Positions 8,073 to 16,188 are shown, numbered from the stretch's first letter. The stretch is 64,000 bases of DNA from Betaproteobacteria bacterium HGW-Betaproteobacteria-16 (GCA_002840835.1 PHCQ01000011.1:1-64000); one strand, 5' to 3'. Translations and numbers: made by a program. The notes: generated by a model not told the origin, from the letters alone.

Positions 8073-9054
8073 CGCTCTGCCTGCCTGGCAAACACCCCAG
8101 CCCCACCAGCGTGGCCTCCACCGCTTCGTCCAGCGGCGTGTGCGGCTCATGGCCCAGTTGCTGCACCAGGCGGCGGTTGTCCAAGCGCACCGGCTGTTGC
8201 CACAGATAGCGCATGCCCAGCAATTCACGGAAGGTGGCCACGAAGGGCGACACCAGGCGCACCAGCCACCAGGGGAACGGCTTGATCGCAGGCGCTGCCC
8301 CACCCCGGCGCACCACCACGCGCTGCACGGCTTCGGCCAGGGCGGTACCGGTGGCGTCCCAGTGGCCGGCCATGTGGAAACTGGCGAAGGCCGGCAGGGT
8401 GTGGCGGCGGTCCAGCAGGTCTGCCATGGTGCGGGCCACGTCGGGCAGGTAGGCGAACTGATGGCCCACGCCGGCGGCGGCCGGGGCGTACACCGTGCCC
8501 ACTGCGCGCCCGGGCTTGATCATGCCCTGGCTGAACCAGTTGTTGCCCGCGCGAGGACCAAAAAAATCGCCCGCGCGCACCACGATCACCTTCATGCGGC
8601 CCGCCTGCGCAGCTGTGGCCAGACGCTGCTCCAGCGGCACGCGAATGCGGCCCTTGGTGGTGTGGGCGTTTTGCGGTGCGTCTTCAGCAATGAGGGGAAA
8701 CGCGTCTGGCCCGTAGTTGTAAACCGTGCCCGGCAGCACCACCGTGGCGCCATAGGCCTGGGCAGCGGCAATGGTGTTGTCGATCATGGGCAGCACCCAT
8801 TCGGCCCAGCGACGGTAGCCTGGCGGGTTCACCGCGTGCACGATCACCGCACAGCCCTGCGCAGCGGCCATCACATCGGCCGCCTTCAGCGCGTCGCCTT
8901 CCACCCATTCGATGCCGCCTTGCTGCTGCGGCGCAACACCCAAGCCACGCTTCATGGCACGCACCTGCCAACCCCGCGCCAGCAACAGGCGAGCCATCTC
9001 CCCGCCAATGCCGCCCGTGGCACCAAGCACCAGAACCGTTGATGAATTCGACAT
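8029..9054 (-). CDS. NAD(P)-binding epimerase/dehydratase family protein (extended SDR)
   Basis: A 341-aa extended short-chain dehydrogenase-like protein with the N-terminal dinucleotide-binding motif GATGGIGGE (about residues 11-19) and a central VVLPGTVYNYGP region in which the tyrosine sits in the place of the SDR active site. ATG 9054 is chosen because AGGAG lies eight bases upstream; a longer frame runs into the antisense of the divergent LysR gene and is spurious. The divergent LysR regulator probably controls it. The reaction cannot be named; NmrA-like or nucleoside-sugar epimerase-like oxidoreductase are both possible. Confidence 0.85.
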   Translation of the reverse strand: MSNSSTVLVLGATGGIGGEMARLLLARGWQVRAMKRGLGVAPQQQGGIEWVEGDALKAADVMAAAQGCAVIVHAVNPPGYRRWAEWVLPMIDNTIAAAQAYGATVVLPGTVYNYGPDAFPLIAEDAPQNAHTTKGRIRVPLEQRLATAAQAGRMKVIVVRAGDFFGPRAGNNWFSQGMIKPGRAVGTVYAPAAAGVGHQFAYLPDVARTMADLLDRRHTLPAFASFHMAGHWDATGTALAEAVQRVVVRRGGAAPAIKPFPWWLVRLVSPFVATFRELLGMRYLWQQPVRLDNRRLVQQLGHEPHTPLDEAVEATLVGLGCLPGRQSVMPLQRIPCESAEV

Positions 9055-9160
9055 GAAAAACTCCTGAAAAAGTGGTGATGGGGTAGTGATGGCGTTATGG
9101 TCGGCGTTTCGCAGGTAAAAAGAAATTGCCCAATCTTTAACAGGTGCTATACGTTTTTCT

Positions 9161-10048
9161 ATGGCTAAAGAAATCGGATGGGAGCTGTACCGCTCCTTGC
9201 TGGCGGTGCTGGAAGAAGGCTCGCTCTCAGGCGCGGCGCGCGCGCTGGGCCTCACGCAGCCCACCGTGGGCCGCCACGTGGCGCTGCTGGAAGCCGCGCT
9301 GGGCACCACCCTGTTCACGCGATCGCAGGCTGGCCTTCTGCCCACTGAGGCCGCACTCACCCTACGCGACGGCGCCGAAGCCATGCACAGCATGGCCGCC
9401 TCGCTGGAACGCAGTGCGCGCAGCCTGGGCGAAGGCGTGCGAGGCACGGTGCGCATATCCGCCAGCGAAGTGATGGGCGTGGAAGTGCTGCCGCCCATGC
9501 TGGCCGCGCTGCAGGCGCAGCACCCGGACCTGCGCGTGGAGCTGGTCACCAGCAACGCCCTGCAAGACCTGGTGCGCCGCGAAGTGGACATCGCCGTGCG
9601 CATGACCGCTCCTCAGCAGGAGGTGCTGCTGGCCACTCGAGTGGGCGACGTGGAAGTGGGCCTGCACGCCCACCGCAGCTACCTGGAACGCCGCGGCAAG
9701 CCCACGTCAATGGCCGACCTGGCCAACCACGTGCTCATCGGCTTCGACAGCGAAACCCCGTTCCTGCGAAGCGCCACCGCCAAGCTGCCCATGTGGCGGC
9801 GCGAAAACTTTCACTGGCGTTGCGACAGCGATCTGGCCCAACTGGCCCTGCTGCGCGCCGGCGCCGGCATCGGCGGCTGCCAGACCGCCTTGGCCCGTCG
9901 CGACCCGAACCTGGTGCGCGTGTTGCCCACCGGCTTGTCTCTGAAGCTCACCACCTGGGTGGCCATGCACGAAGGGTTGCGGAACAGCCCGCGATGCAGG
10001 GTGGTGTTTGATGGGTTGGTGAAGGGGTTGCGGGGGTATGTGAAGTGA
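9161..10048 (+). CDS. LysR-family transcriptional regulator
   Basis: A 295-aa LTTR with an N-terminal winged HTH (GSLSGAARALGLTQPTVGRHVALLEAALG) and a C-terminal periplasmic-binding-protein-like effector domain. It is divergent from the epimerase-like gene, the common arrangement for an LTTR and its target. The IS30-family element begins 47 bases after its stop codon, leaving the gene intact. Confidence 0.92.
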   Translation: MAKEIGWELYRSLLAVLEEGSLSGAARALGLTQPTVGRHVALLEAALGTTLFTRSQAGLLPTEAALTLRDGAEAMHSMAASLERSARSLGEGVRGTVRISASEVMGVEVLPPMLAALQAQHPDLRVELVTSNALQDLVRREVDIAVRMTAPQQEVLLATRVGDVEVGLHAHRSYLERRGKPTSMADLANHVLIGFDSETPFLRSATAKLPMWRRENFHWRCDSDLAQLALLRAGAGIGGCQTALARRDPNLVRVLPTGLSLKLTTWVAMHEGLRNSPRCRVVFDGLVKGLRGYVK

Positions 10049-10095
10049 GACGGCGTATGGCCGCTACCAAAAATGTATGAGCGCCCGGTTTCGAC

Positions 10096-10123
10096 GGCGG
10101 ATTCAACCGGTCGATGCAACACA
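10096..10123. repeat. IS30-family terminal inverted repeat, left
   Basis: 28 bases starting GGCGGATTCAACCGG, identical to the reverse complement of 11297-11324. The transposase stop codon lies inside it. Confidence 0.93.
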
Positions 10124-11263
10124 TTCGCTGAACATCTCAGCGGGCGTATGGAAGCCGAGCGTCTTGCGCGGCCTCTCGTTCAATTGTCTCGCGATCGCGT
10201 TGAGCTGAAGCTGTGAGAAACCCGATATATCCATGCCCTTGGGCATGTACTGCCTGAGCAGCCCATTTGTGTTCTCGTTGCTTCCGCGTTGCCACGGGCT
10301 TTGTGGATCGCAGAAGTAGACCTGGATGTCGGTGGCCATGGTGAACTGCTTGTGCGCATGCATCTCCGTGCCTCTGTCCCAGGTCAGTGACTTGTAGAGC
10401 TCTTGCGGCAGTTTTCGGGCGTTCTTGATGAGCGCGTTGACGACCGTTTGCGAGTCTTTGCCATCAAGCTTCACCAACATGACGTATCGCGTTTGACGCT
10501 CGACCAATGTCGCGATCTGGCTCTTGCCACTGCCAAAGACCAGGTCTCCCTCCCAGTGGCCTGGCACTGCTCGGTCTTCGACGCAGGCAGGCCGCTCGCT
10601 GATCGAAACAGCATCGACGATCTGTCCGTGAATTGCGGTCTTCTGCGTGTAGTGACGCGATCGACGCATCCCGCGAGTGCGCCTCAGGTGTTCCAACAGC
10701 TCCTTCTTCAAGGCGCCACGCGCTTGAATGAACAGACTGCGGTAGATAGTCTCGTGTGACACGTGATGGCTCTCGTCGCTCGGATAAGTATGCTTGAGCC
10801 AACCTGAGATTTGTTCCGGAGACCAGAGCATCCTCAGCTTGTCGGCCACGATGCGAGCCAGCGCGCGGTTCTCCCTCAGCTTGCAGCGCTGGGGGCGCCG
10901 CGCTCGTTCCCAAGCCGCTTCATCGGCCTGGGTTGCACGGTAGCCCTCACCGCCTCCATTGCGCTTGATCTCCCGGCTGATCGTCGATGGTGCGCGCCCA
11001 AGCCGCGCTGCCGTTGATCGAATCGATTCGCCTGCCACCATCGCTCGCGAGATCTCCTCGCGTTCGGCCAAAGTCAACGCAGTCGATGCGCGCAATCGCT
11101 CAGCCGGCCGGAATCCGCCTGTCTCCGAAAGTATTCTGTGAATCGACGTATGGGCACGATCGAAGAGCTTGCCGATCTCATGAAGCGTCCAGCCTTGCTT
11201 CCAGCGCTCCCACATCAAGGCCTTCTGGCTGTCCGAGTAGTAGATCCGTGGCCGCTGTTTCAT
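10103..11263 (-). CDS. IS30-family transposase
   Basis: A 386-aa DDE transposase, near the 383 aa of IS30. The N-terminal helix-turn-helix region includes WTLHEIGKLFDRAHTSIHRIL and a second HTH with STAARLGRAPSTISREIKR; the catalytic core has WEGDLV, TWDRGTEM and SNENTNGLLRQY, which carry the D, D and E. Start taken at ATG 11263, with AAGGAG eight bases upstream; a GTG at 11272 is also in frame. No frameshift or stop is present, so the element may still be active. Confidence 0.93.
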   Translation of the reverse strand: MKQRPRIYYSDSQKALMWERWKQGWTLHEIGKLFDRAHTSIHRILSETGGFRPAERLRASTALTLAEREEISRAMVAGESIRSTAARLGRAPSTISREIKRNGGGEGYRATQADEAAWERARRPQRCKLRENRALARIVADKLRMLWSPEQISGWLKHTYPSDESHHVSHETIYRSLFIQARGALKKELLEHLRRTRGMRRSRHYTQKTAIHGQIVDAVSISERPACVEDRAVPGHWEGDLVFGSGKSQIATLVERQTRYVMLVKLDGKDSQTVVNALIKNARKLPQELYKSLTWDRGTEMHAHKQFTMATDIQVYFCDPQSPWQRGSNENTNGLLRQYMPKGMDISGFSQLQLNAIARQLNERPRKTLGFHTPAEMFSECVASTG

Positions 11264-11296
11264 CTGCAACACTCCTTCCGCCTACGCGGTGGTTAG

Positions 11297-11324
11297 TGTG
11301 TTGCATCGACCGGTTGAATCCGCC
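11297..11324. repeat. IS30-family terminal inverted repeat, right
   Basis: 28 bases ending GGTTGAATCCGCC, a perfect inverted match to 10096-10123. Confidence 0.93.
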
Positions 11325-11539
11325 ACCCATAACGGTCATACAAAGAGCTAAAGCAAAGAGGACACTGGCAAAAAAATGATGCCGGGTTTCATGGTTTACT
11401 TATACCTGCATAAAAATCAGGTCTCAGTGGCTAACCCTTTGATATGTTTGTATTTTTCGGGGCATGAGATGACCAAAAGATCCCGCACAGTCCAGCTTAT
11501 CCCGCAGGTTCTGCGGGATACATCACGTTAGGCGTTGCA
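11325..11539. other. AT-richer segment ending in an integron-like core site GTTAGGC (11527-11533)
   Basis: No gene is seen in these 215 bases. The GTTAGGC at 11527-11533 fits the GTTRRRY integron recombination core and lies six bases before the start codon of the next gene, which lacks a Shine-Dalgarno, as is common in cassettes. It is preceded by a hairpin, TATCCCGCA-ggttc-TGCGGGATA, at 11497-11519 or so. The left half of a normal attC is not recognisable, so this is at most one half-site, or attI-like. No integrase gene is in the window. Confidence 0.4.
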
Positions 11540-12634
11540 ATGCCCCAGTATCGTTGGTCCTGTCATGCATGTAGCACAGCCAATCCCCCCGGCGAAGTCG
11601 CCTGCACGCAATGTGGATTCCCTGCGGAAGCTGAGGGGAAGCTGATTGAGAGGGCACTCGAGGCTAGAGCAAACGGTGTTCCACTGAGCCCGGCTAGCAT
11701 CCACGACTCCCGAACTGGCTTGCAGAAATTGACCGATTCGATACTTGCGAGTGAGTTGCGAATCGCTGGCCTTGCACTTGCACTTGCGGCCATAGCCGTC
11801 GTGGCGGTCTCATGGGGTCGATATAACAACACCGAATTTCTGGATGGCATCCGCGTTGAAGCGCACGGAATGCTGATGGACATTGTTGTCATCGGCATGT
11901 TTATTTTGTGGCTGAACCAGAAGCGAGATGCGAAGGAACGTGCGCGTCGCTATGCCGAAGAGATAGACGACTATCGTGAGTGGCACTCCGGGGAGGCTTC
12001 TCACAGGATTTCCGGGGCCATTCGTCGCCTGAACTCCATGGGACGCGAGTTTATCTTTCTCAGCAGGTGCTACTTGCGCCGCGCGAACCTGAAAGAGATT
12101 CGACTGGTACGTTCGCCGATGCATCAAGTTGATCTCGGCGAATCAAGTCTTCGCAACGCCAGACTGCTCGAAATTGATCTGGATACCGCATTTATCGGGT
12201 ATGCGGATCTTCGCGGAGCGAGCTTTGAACGATGCAACATGCCTAGAGTGAGACTCATGCACTCAAAGGCTCATGGCACGAACTTCAGGGGCTCGAATCT
12301 CAGGAAGGCATCCTTTAACGGCGCGCTGCTACGCGGCGCTGATCTCCGAGATTGCGTCCTAGCTGATTGCGTCTTCGATGGTGCCGATTTTGGAGGAGCG
12401 GACTTCCGCGGGGCCACAGGCTTGGACGTGAATGGGCTAAAGCGCGCACACAGCCTTGCCTATGCGCGTTTCGACGCAGACATTGAAGCTGCGTTGAAGC
12501 AGGTCTGCCCCGAACTTCTGAACAAGAATCGTAGACGCACCAAGTTGCCGCCTCTGCGACGTCCACCTGCAGGAACCACTACGGCTGAGTTGGAGGTAAG
12601 CGCCGCGCCACCCGCTGCGCGTAGCGACGCCTAA
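11540..12634 (+). CDS. Zinc-ribbon, two-TM, pentapeptide-repeat protein (probable cassette gene)
   Basis: 364 aa, function unknown. The N-terminus is a zinc ribbon with CHAC and CTQC pairs (Cys8, 11, 22, 25). Two hydrophobic segments follow (about 74-93 and 109-125), then a charged linker and pentapeptide repeats from about 181 to 300, with recurring A(D/N)LRG and ADFGG-type units such as LLRGADLRDCVLADC. The expected picture is a membrane-anchored right-handed quadrilateral beta-helix facing the cytoplasm. The stop codon TAA is inside the attC-like R'' box GCCTAAC, and the start follows a GTTAGGC core, both typical of integron cassettes. GC is visibly lower than in the core genes. Pentapeptide-repeat proteins are sometimes DNA mimics or membrane-targeting scaffolds; nothing here picks one. 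Confidence 0.8.
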   Translation: MPQYRWSCHACSTANPPGEVACTQCGFPAEAEGKLIERALEARANGVPLSPASIHDSRTGLQKLTDSILASELRIAGLALALAAIAVVAVSWGRYNNTEFLDGIRVEAHGMLMDIVVIGMFILWLNQKRDAKERARRYAEEIDDYREWHSGEASHRISGAIRRLNSMGREFIFLSRCYLRRANLKEIRLVRSPMHQVDLGESSLRNARLLEIDLDTAFIGYADLRGASFERCNMPRVRLMHSKAHGTNFRGSNLRKASFNGALLRGADLRDCVLADCVFDGADFGGADFRGATGLDVNGLKRAHSLAYARFDADIEAALKQVCPELLNKNRRRTKLPPLRRPPAGTTTAELEVSAAPPAARSDA

Positions 12635-12757
12635 CCTCTCGTTCAACCGGACCCGCTACGGCAAGCGCCGTAAGCCCGGCCCGAGGCACATAGTGCATCA
12701 TCTCAGCCCGGGCTTACGGCGCTTGCCTCCGCGGGCCGGTTAACTCAAAAGTAAGAG
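12629..12757. repeat. attC-like (59-base-element-like) recombination site, decayed on one side
   Basis: Starts with R''-like GCCTAAC (12629-12635), followed by L''-like CGTTCAACCGGACC; ends with L'-like GGGCCGGTTAACTC and a degraded R' (GTAAGAG at 12751-12757 instead of GTTRRRY). Between them are perfect 20-base arms, 12660-12679 and 12708-12727, with a 28-base loop. The unpaired extra base between the L arms is the asymmetry expected of attC. Length is about 129 bp. Sequence layout is seen directly; past recombination is inferred. Confidence 0.6.
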
Positions 12758-12773
12758 CGCATAGGAGGGACCT

Positions 12774-13943
12774 GTGATCATCGCGATCTTGTTCAATTCA
12801 GACGATCCGCGCTTCGATGGTTACTACGGTCCGCCGATTCGCGATCTCATTTTCAGATCGGGTGTTATGCAGGCTTCGAACCGCCCGTTGAAGATCGCGC
12901 ACGGTGACGTCCTTGTGTACAGCCACTCCAAGACCTCGGCGGAGTATCGCCGCATCGCGGATGCAACTTATTTCGCAGGGACTTGGTCCACCATCCAAGC
13001 AGATCGGCTCCGTGACACCTACCTCAAATAAACAATCTGGTCTTGGGTAGTTCAGAACGCAACGAAAGCTCTCGCCCAGCAACTTGATTCCGCGCTCCGC
13101 CACGATCCTGCGTACCTCGGGCTTCTAGAGGTTGACTTCTGCCTGCCGGCACATCTCGTGTTGTTCCGAAACTCCATGCCGCAATACTGCCGTGTCGAAG
13201 GCGATCGCTGCACACGGTTTTACTCGATGGGTAACGAAGACGAGAAGGACGAGTACGAAACGAAGGAACTGCTCAAGCTTGGCTTCGCGACGGTGGACTG
13301 GGAGGATCGCGGAGCGCATCAAACAATCTTCGACGACTTTGACACGCCGCAGCACTTCATCCAGCTAAAGGCGGTGCAGGGCGCTCTCGCTTCTGTGCTC
13401 CCGAATGGTGATGACGATGCGTCTGAACTGGTGATGATGCTGGAGGACCTCAACCCTAAGCTCTTCAATGCGCTTGGATCTGCCGTCCGTGCGCTTTCAG
13501 CGGCAAAGACCGAAGAAGACTTTGCTCATGTGGGGATCTCGGGCCGTCGTTATGTGGAGCAACTGGCCGACGCGCTGTTTCCTGCGAGCACAGTGCCTTT
13601 CAATGGGCGAGATGTGTCGGCGCCAAAATTCAAGAATCGCCTATGGGCGTTCATCGACAAGTCGCTGCCAGCTGAAGCGCCCAATAGGGACAATGGGCTC
13701 CGCTCACTTGGACGTGAGATCGACCGTATGATTGATGCTGTGAATGCGCTCCTGCACGGACAACCTGACCAGCAATCCGCGCTTCGCGCGTTCGCGGATC
13801 TGGCGAAGCTCACGATTGCGCTGCTTCAACTTGATCCAGCCGCATCGCGGCAGCCTTACCGCGCGTTCGAGCAGAAGATTGTCGACTTTTTCACGCAGCA
13901 CTTCGAAGATCTTCGTCGTGGAGACGGTGCCGATGCGCCCTAA
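12774..13943 (+). pseudogene. Hypothetical cassette-borne gene split by one in-frame TAA (389 sense codons)
   Basis: A single reading frame runs from GTG 12774 (AGGAGGGA at 12763-12770) to TAA 13941-13943, broken only by TAA at 13029-13031. The frame is open and protein-like on both sides: 85 codons before, then 303 codons after, including TIWSWVVQNATKALAQQLD immediately downstream. The C-terminal part alone could be read from GTG 13158 or ATG 13182, but no ribosome site precedes them. The N-terminal part looks alpha/beta; the C-terminal part is helical, with a conserved-looking RLWAFIDKSL and LGREIDRMIDAVNALLHG. I do not recognise the family. It most likely encodes one protein inactivated by a nonsense mutation; recoding, two separate proteins, or a sequencing error remain possible. 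The terminal stop lies in an attC R''-like CCCTAAC. Confidence 0.7.
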
Positions 13944-13981
13944 CTTGTTGATCGACGCGGACGCCCAACATCGTCCGCGTG
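13937..13981. repeat. Partial attC-like end: GCCCTAAC plus 9-bp stem
   Basis: The stop codon of the split gene lies within GCCCTAAC, followed by ACGCGGACG (13955-13963 approximately), an 8-base loop, and CGTCCGCGT. A matching L'/R' half was not found before the next gene, so this is a fragment of a site at best. Confidence 0.3.
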
Positions 13982-14292
13982 CTGCGGGAGCTCCTGTTGA
14001 TCGCCGGTCTTCTTTACGTTGAGCGACTGCTTTACACTTGGCCATCCGACAGCTTCTGGCCGCTTCCAGCCCCATCTGTTGAACATCCGTCGAGTCAGTC
14101 CTCCACCACACTCAGTCACCCCTCTGCCCGACGCGCAACCACGTGGCAAGTCCACCAATTCGCCGCGTTTCATGCGGCGAAAGTGCCCATCAATCACCGC
14201 ATCCAACCGACGAATGGTTGTCGATGTGGCACGCCGTTGCACGTCGTACAGATGCAGGTGGGTGACCACCCGTTCAATCCAAGGAGATCAAG
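13982..14292. other. Gene-free stretch with a palindromic element
   Basis: I see no gene in these 311 bases. The only structure is the hairpin TTCGCCGC-N7-GCGGCGAA at 14159-14181, which recurs in nearly the same form at 17864-17886, and the AAGGAG ribosome site of the next gene at the right end. Confidence 0.5.
14159..14181. repeat. Hairpin element, copy 1 (TTCGCCGC-N7-GCGGCGAA)
   Basis: Perfect 8-bp stem with loop gtttcat. Copy 2 at 17864-17886 differs at two bases, one in the stem and one in the loop. The two copies bracket 3.7 kb containing five features of mixed origin, so it may be a REP-like element or mark an exchange boundary. Confidence 0.45.
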
Positions 14293-14721
14293 ATGCGATT
14301 CATGGTGATGGTGAAAGCGACGAAAGACAGTGAAGCGGGAGTAATGCCCACACAAGAGGAGTTCGCCGAAATGGGCGCCTTCAACGAAGCGCTCGTCAAG
14401 GCCGGAGTGATGGAGGCTGGCGAAGGGCTTCACCCCAGCTCGCGGGGAGCGCGGGTTGCTTTCTCGGGCAAACATCGCAGCGTGATCGAAGGCCCGTTTG
14501 CAGAGACCAATGAGCTGGTGGCCGGTTTCTGGATCTGGAAGTGCGATTCGCTGCAGGACGCGATCGAGTGGGTGAAGAAGTGCCCGAACCCGATGCGCAC
14601 CGATTCTGAAATCGAGATCCGGCAGATTTTCTCTGCTGAGGATTTCGGCGACGCACTGACACCCGAACTGCGTGAACAGGAAGAGCGGCTACGCAAGGAG
14701 GTTCAGTCGCGCGGGGGTTGA
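14293..14721 (+). CDS. YciI/DGPF-domain protein
   Basis: A 142-aa protein of the YCII-related DGPF group, a dimeric ferredoxin-like fold common as stand-alone proteins beside ECF sigma factors. Visible family features are the opening MRFMVMVKA, the central IEGPFAETNELVAGFWIW and the closing EIEIRQIFSAEDF. AAGGAG at 14281-14286 supports the start. No sigma factor is adjacent here. The molecular function of this family is not established; some YciI relatives act as hydrolases or dehalogenases. Confidence 0.85.
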   Translation: MRFMVMVKATKDSEAGVMPTQEEFAEMGAFNEALVKAGVMEAGEGLHPSSRGARVAFSGKHRSVIEGPFAETNELVAGFWIWKCDSLQDAIEWVKKCPNPMRTDSEIEIRQIFSAEDFGDALTPELREQEERLRKEVQSRGG

Positions 14722-15072
14722 AGGCTCACCAAGAGGCGAGGAACTTCGTCATCTGCGGGGTCCGGGGCTGACGCCCGTGTCATGCCCTTGGGCAGCACGA
14801 ACTGGATCAGCCCGCCTCCGCTGGGCACACTGGTTTGTTGCGTCACCGGGGCAGTCATGGCCTTCTTCACAGCCGCTACGTTCTGGGTCGCGGGCGCGCT
14901 CATCTCGCACCGCCTCTCGCCCATGTTTGGTCAAAGTTGAAGCAAGCCAGATAGGGGAAAGGCCTCGCTGCCCTCCTCGGTCTCTGCGCCCTCGTCGCCA
15001 TTCGCCGGCTTGATCACCACCTCTGCCACCACACAAGGGGCGTACTGGCGCGGTTCCACGTTGCCGAACCAG
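14703..15072 (-). pseudogene. Decayed SOUL haem-binding protein gene
   Basis: No intact frame exists, but two pieces in different frames match the SOUL family in the right order. Upstream (about 14935-15072) reads VEPRQYAPCVVAEVVI, like the N-terminal YxxRxYxPxVVAEV motif. Downstream (14703-14900) reads KKAMTAPVTQQ, then IQFVLPKGM and a final PADDEVPR, like the AMTAPVT and FxMP motifs of the family. The region between is frameshifted and shortened, with an in-frame TGA. SOUL proteins are usually 180-220 aa; only about 120 codons remain. A 73-aa frame at 14703-14924 is therefore a remnant, not a gene. Confidence 0.6.
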
Positions 15073-15168
15073 CGCAGCACCTCACAGGTTGGTCACAAGC
15101 CAGGAGGCAGAAGCTCTGCTGAACGCCGCCAGCAGGCTTTACGCAAGAGATACATCGACTTGTGTCTT

Positions 15169-15199
15169 TTGACATGCCATGCCTTCACACTCCCATCTA
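15169..15199 (+). promoter_or_regulatory. Possible promoter of the Crp/Fnr-type gene
   Basis: TTGACA at 15169-15174 is a perfect -35 box; CATCTA at 15194-15199 is a weak -10 at a 19-base spacing. It lies about 110 bases before the start codon. Weak evidence. Confidence 0.3.
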
Positions 15200-15311
15200 C
15201 ATTGCGCCACTGTGTGCAGCGAGACCACTCCCCGGCTCTGCACCCATTGCACACCCCCTGCCAGTTGGCGGCAGCCAGGGTGATCAAAAAAACCATCTTC
15301 AGGCGCAGCGA

Positions 15312-16169
15312 ATGTCTACTTCATCCATCTCTCATCGCGAAAAAAACCAGTTGCTGGCGGCCATGCCTTTCGACGACTGGCGTCACATCGAATCGCACCT
15401 CGAATGGGTTGAAATGCCGGCGGGTGCCACCTTGCAGGAAGCGGGCTGCAGCCTTCGGCACGTGTACTTCCCTGTCACCGCTGCGGTGTCGCTGATTTCC
15501 ACCATGCTGGATGGCGCCACGGTGGAGGTGGCGGTGGTGGGCAGCGAAGGCATGGTGGGCGTGGATGCCTTCATGGGCAGCAGCAACGCCAACAACGGCA
15601 CCCCCGCCACCGGCACGGTGATGGCGCAGAACTCGGCCGTGGTGGTGCGGGGCGGCCACGGCTACCGCATGCGGGCGCAGTCCATCGCGCACCATGCCAA
15701 GCGCTCTGAGCCGGTCATGCACCAGTTGCTGAACTACACCCGCACGCTGTTCCAGCACATGTCACAAACTTCGGCCTGCAACCGCCACCACTCCATCGAC
15801 CAGCAACTGGCCCGCTGGATGCTGGTGCACCTGGATAGGCAAGCCGACAACGAACTGCACATCACCCAGGAACGCATTGCCGGCTTGCTGGGCGTGCGCC
15901 GTGAAGGCGTGACCGTCGCTGCGCTCCGGCTCCAGAAGGCTGGCGTCATCCGCAATGGCCGCGGGCAGATTTCCGTGCTGGACCGCGCCAGTCTTAAGGC
16001 CCATAGCTGCGAATGTCACGACGTGATCCGCAGCGCCTACGACAGGCTGAAGAACGACGCCGTGCTGCAGGGCCCGCCTTTGCAGGGCATTGCATTCGAC
16101 CAGGCGATACAGGTGCGCAGCCCAGGCCGTGGCGGCTCACCGCCGTGCGCGGATTCGAGCATGCACTGA
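15312..16169 (+). CDS. Crp/Fnr-family transcriptional regulator
   Basis: 285 aa. An N-terminal cyclic-nucleotide-binding-like beta-barrel (about residues 20-130, with LISTMLDGATVEVAVVGSEG in the region of the phosphate-binding cassette) is followed by a dimerisation helix and an HTH of the Crp_2 type (QERIAGLLGVRREGVTVAALRLQKAGVI, about 190-225). There are no four-cysteine Fnr signatures, so it is not an oxygen-sensing Fnr. The C-terminal extension after the HTH, with CECHDVIRSAYDRL, is longer than in classical Crp. Start taken at ATG 15312; a longer frame begins at 15162 without support. Regulators of this subgroup are common stand-alone genes in Burkholderiales; the target is unknown. Confidence 0.87.
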   Translation: MSTSSISHREKNQLLAAMPFDDWRHIESHLEWVEMPAGATLQEAGCSLRHVYFPVTAAVSLISTMLDGATVEVAVVGSEGMVGVDAFMGSSNANNGTPATGTVMAQNSAVVVRGGHGYRMRAQSIAHHAKRSEPVMHQLLNYTRTLFQHMSQTSACNRHHSIDQQLARWMLVHLDRQADNELHITQERIAGLLGVRREGVTVAALRLQKAGVIRNGRGQISVLDRASLKAHSCECHDVIRSAYDRLKNDAVLQGPPLQGIAFDQAIQVRSPGRGGSPPCADSSMH

Positions 16170-16188
16170 AAGACGTGAGACAGCACGG

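Larger units (their letters stand above)
10096..11324 (-). mobile_element. IS30-family insertion sequence, complete (1229 bp)
   Basis: The element is bounded by perfect 28-bp terminal inverted repeats (10096-10123 and 11297-11324) and contains one transposase gene filling nearly all of it. Its size matches IS30 itself (about 1.2 kb). A 2-bp AC is found on both flanks (10094-10095 and 11325-11326), compatible with the 2-3 bp target duplication of this family, but so short that it could be chance. The element marks the left edge of the low-GC accessory region. Confidence 0.92.

Noticed and set aside
9055-9603. N-terminal extension of the epimerase-like protein
   Set aside because: It would be antisense to the LysR gene; ATG 9054 has a good ribosome site.
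11497-11533. Complete attC or attI site
   Set aside because: Only the GTTAGGC core and a hairpin are present; no complementary left half was found.
14703-14924. 73-aa frame as a gene
   Set aside because: It is the C-terminal piece of a broken SOUL gene.
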